Below, piece after piece: positions 33,647 to 33,758 of a DNA stretch of 33,758 nt. Positions within the stretch are counted from its first letter, which is position 1; each line of letters starts with the position of its first letter. Made by a program: the position numbers and the translations under genes. Origin of the DNA: Oligoflexia bacterium (GTDB lineage Bacteria > Bdellovibrionota_B > Oligoflexia > Oligoflexales > JAGOVF01). Below the pieces are notes generated by a model. The model saw nothing but the letters and a program-made list of their open reading frames with translations, did no database searches and was not told where the DNA came from. The stretch lies in contig JAUILP010000039.1 of assembly GCA_030432875.1 (NCBI GenBank), forward strand, positions 1 to 33,758. Reading direction: 5' to 3'.

Positions 33647-33758
33647 TCACATCTAATTTAAACTATTGAAATCAAAACAGTTTCTCACGACAATCTTTTT
33701 TAAAAAACAAAAGGAAGCTTGAGAAACATGTTACGGATGATGCTAACCGATCAAGGAT

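Overview
The window looks like chromosome from a Gram-negative bacterium of the Bdellovibrionota/Oligoflexia type. This is inferred from a TIGR02147-family regulator, from many lipoproteins and secreted proteins with little family resemblance, and from SH3-like, LysM, PA14 and von Willebrand A domains on those exported proteins. Base composition is moderately AT-rich throughout. No tRNA, rRNA or CRISPR array was seen.

Layout. 1-3151: the tail of a GGDEF protein, a lipoprotein and a seven-helix membrane protein with an HExxH zinc site, tightly packed. 3238-4368: an unrecognised lipoprotein. 4665-6317 (minus): an alpha/alpha-toroid protein with two SH3 domains, directly followed by a VOC protein. 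6801-8374: a Fur regulator and an arginase-family hydrolase. 8518-10281 (minus): a membrane-anchored protein with degenerate receiver-like domains. 10527-16019: a Prc-type tail-specific protease with an extended -10 promoter, an SH3-bearing lipoprotein, and a secreted protein with two 82-residue SH3-like repeats, eight short GFIVDD-like motifs and a six-cysteine tail.

16235-25106 (minus) is the metabolic core, a kynurenine-type tryptophan degradation cluster. Transcription order is tryptophan 2,3-dioxygenase, an SDR, a muconic semialdehyde dehydrogenase, a RidA-type 2-aminomuconate deaminase, 3-hydroxyanthranilate dioxygenase, ACMS decarboxylase, kynureninase, kynurenine 3-monooxygenase and, after a small inverted-repeat element, kynurenine formamidase. 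Together these take tryptophan to 4-oxalocrotonate or, if the SDR is a reductase, perhaps towards 2-oxoadipate. The usual 4-oxalocrotonate meta-cleavage genes are not in the window. A good -35/-10 pair lies just upstream of the dioxygenase. The SDR seems to start at an ATT codon overlapping the dioxygenase stop.

25336-27827: a secreted LysM protein and a PA14 lipoprotein, each followed by a strong intrinsic terminator. 28351-31659: an unusual three-gene operon of a secreted vWA protein, an HExxH lipoprotein and a TIGR02147 regulator. 31788 to the end is a decayed mobile-element region with two transposase pseudogenes on the minus strand, a possible IS end, and one intact small secreted cysteine-rich protein between them.

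The best candidates for undescribed biology are the vWA/metalloprotease/TIGR02147 operon, the GFIVDD-motif protein, and the SDR of the kynurenine operon (ATT start, no catalytic tyrosine).
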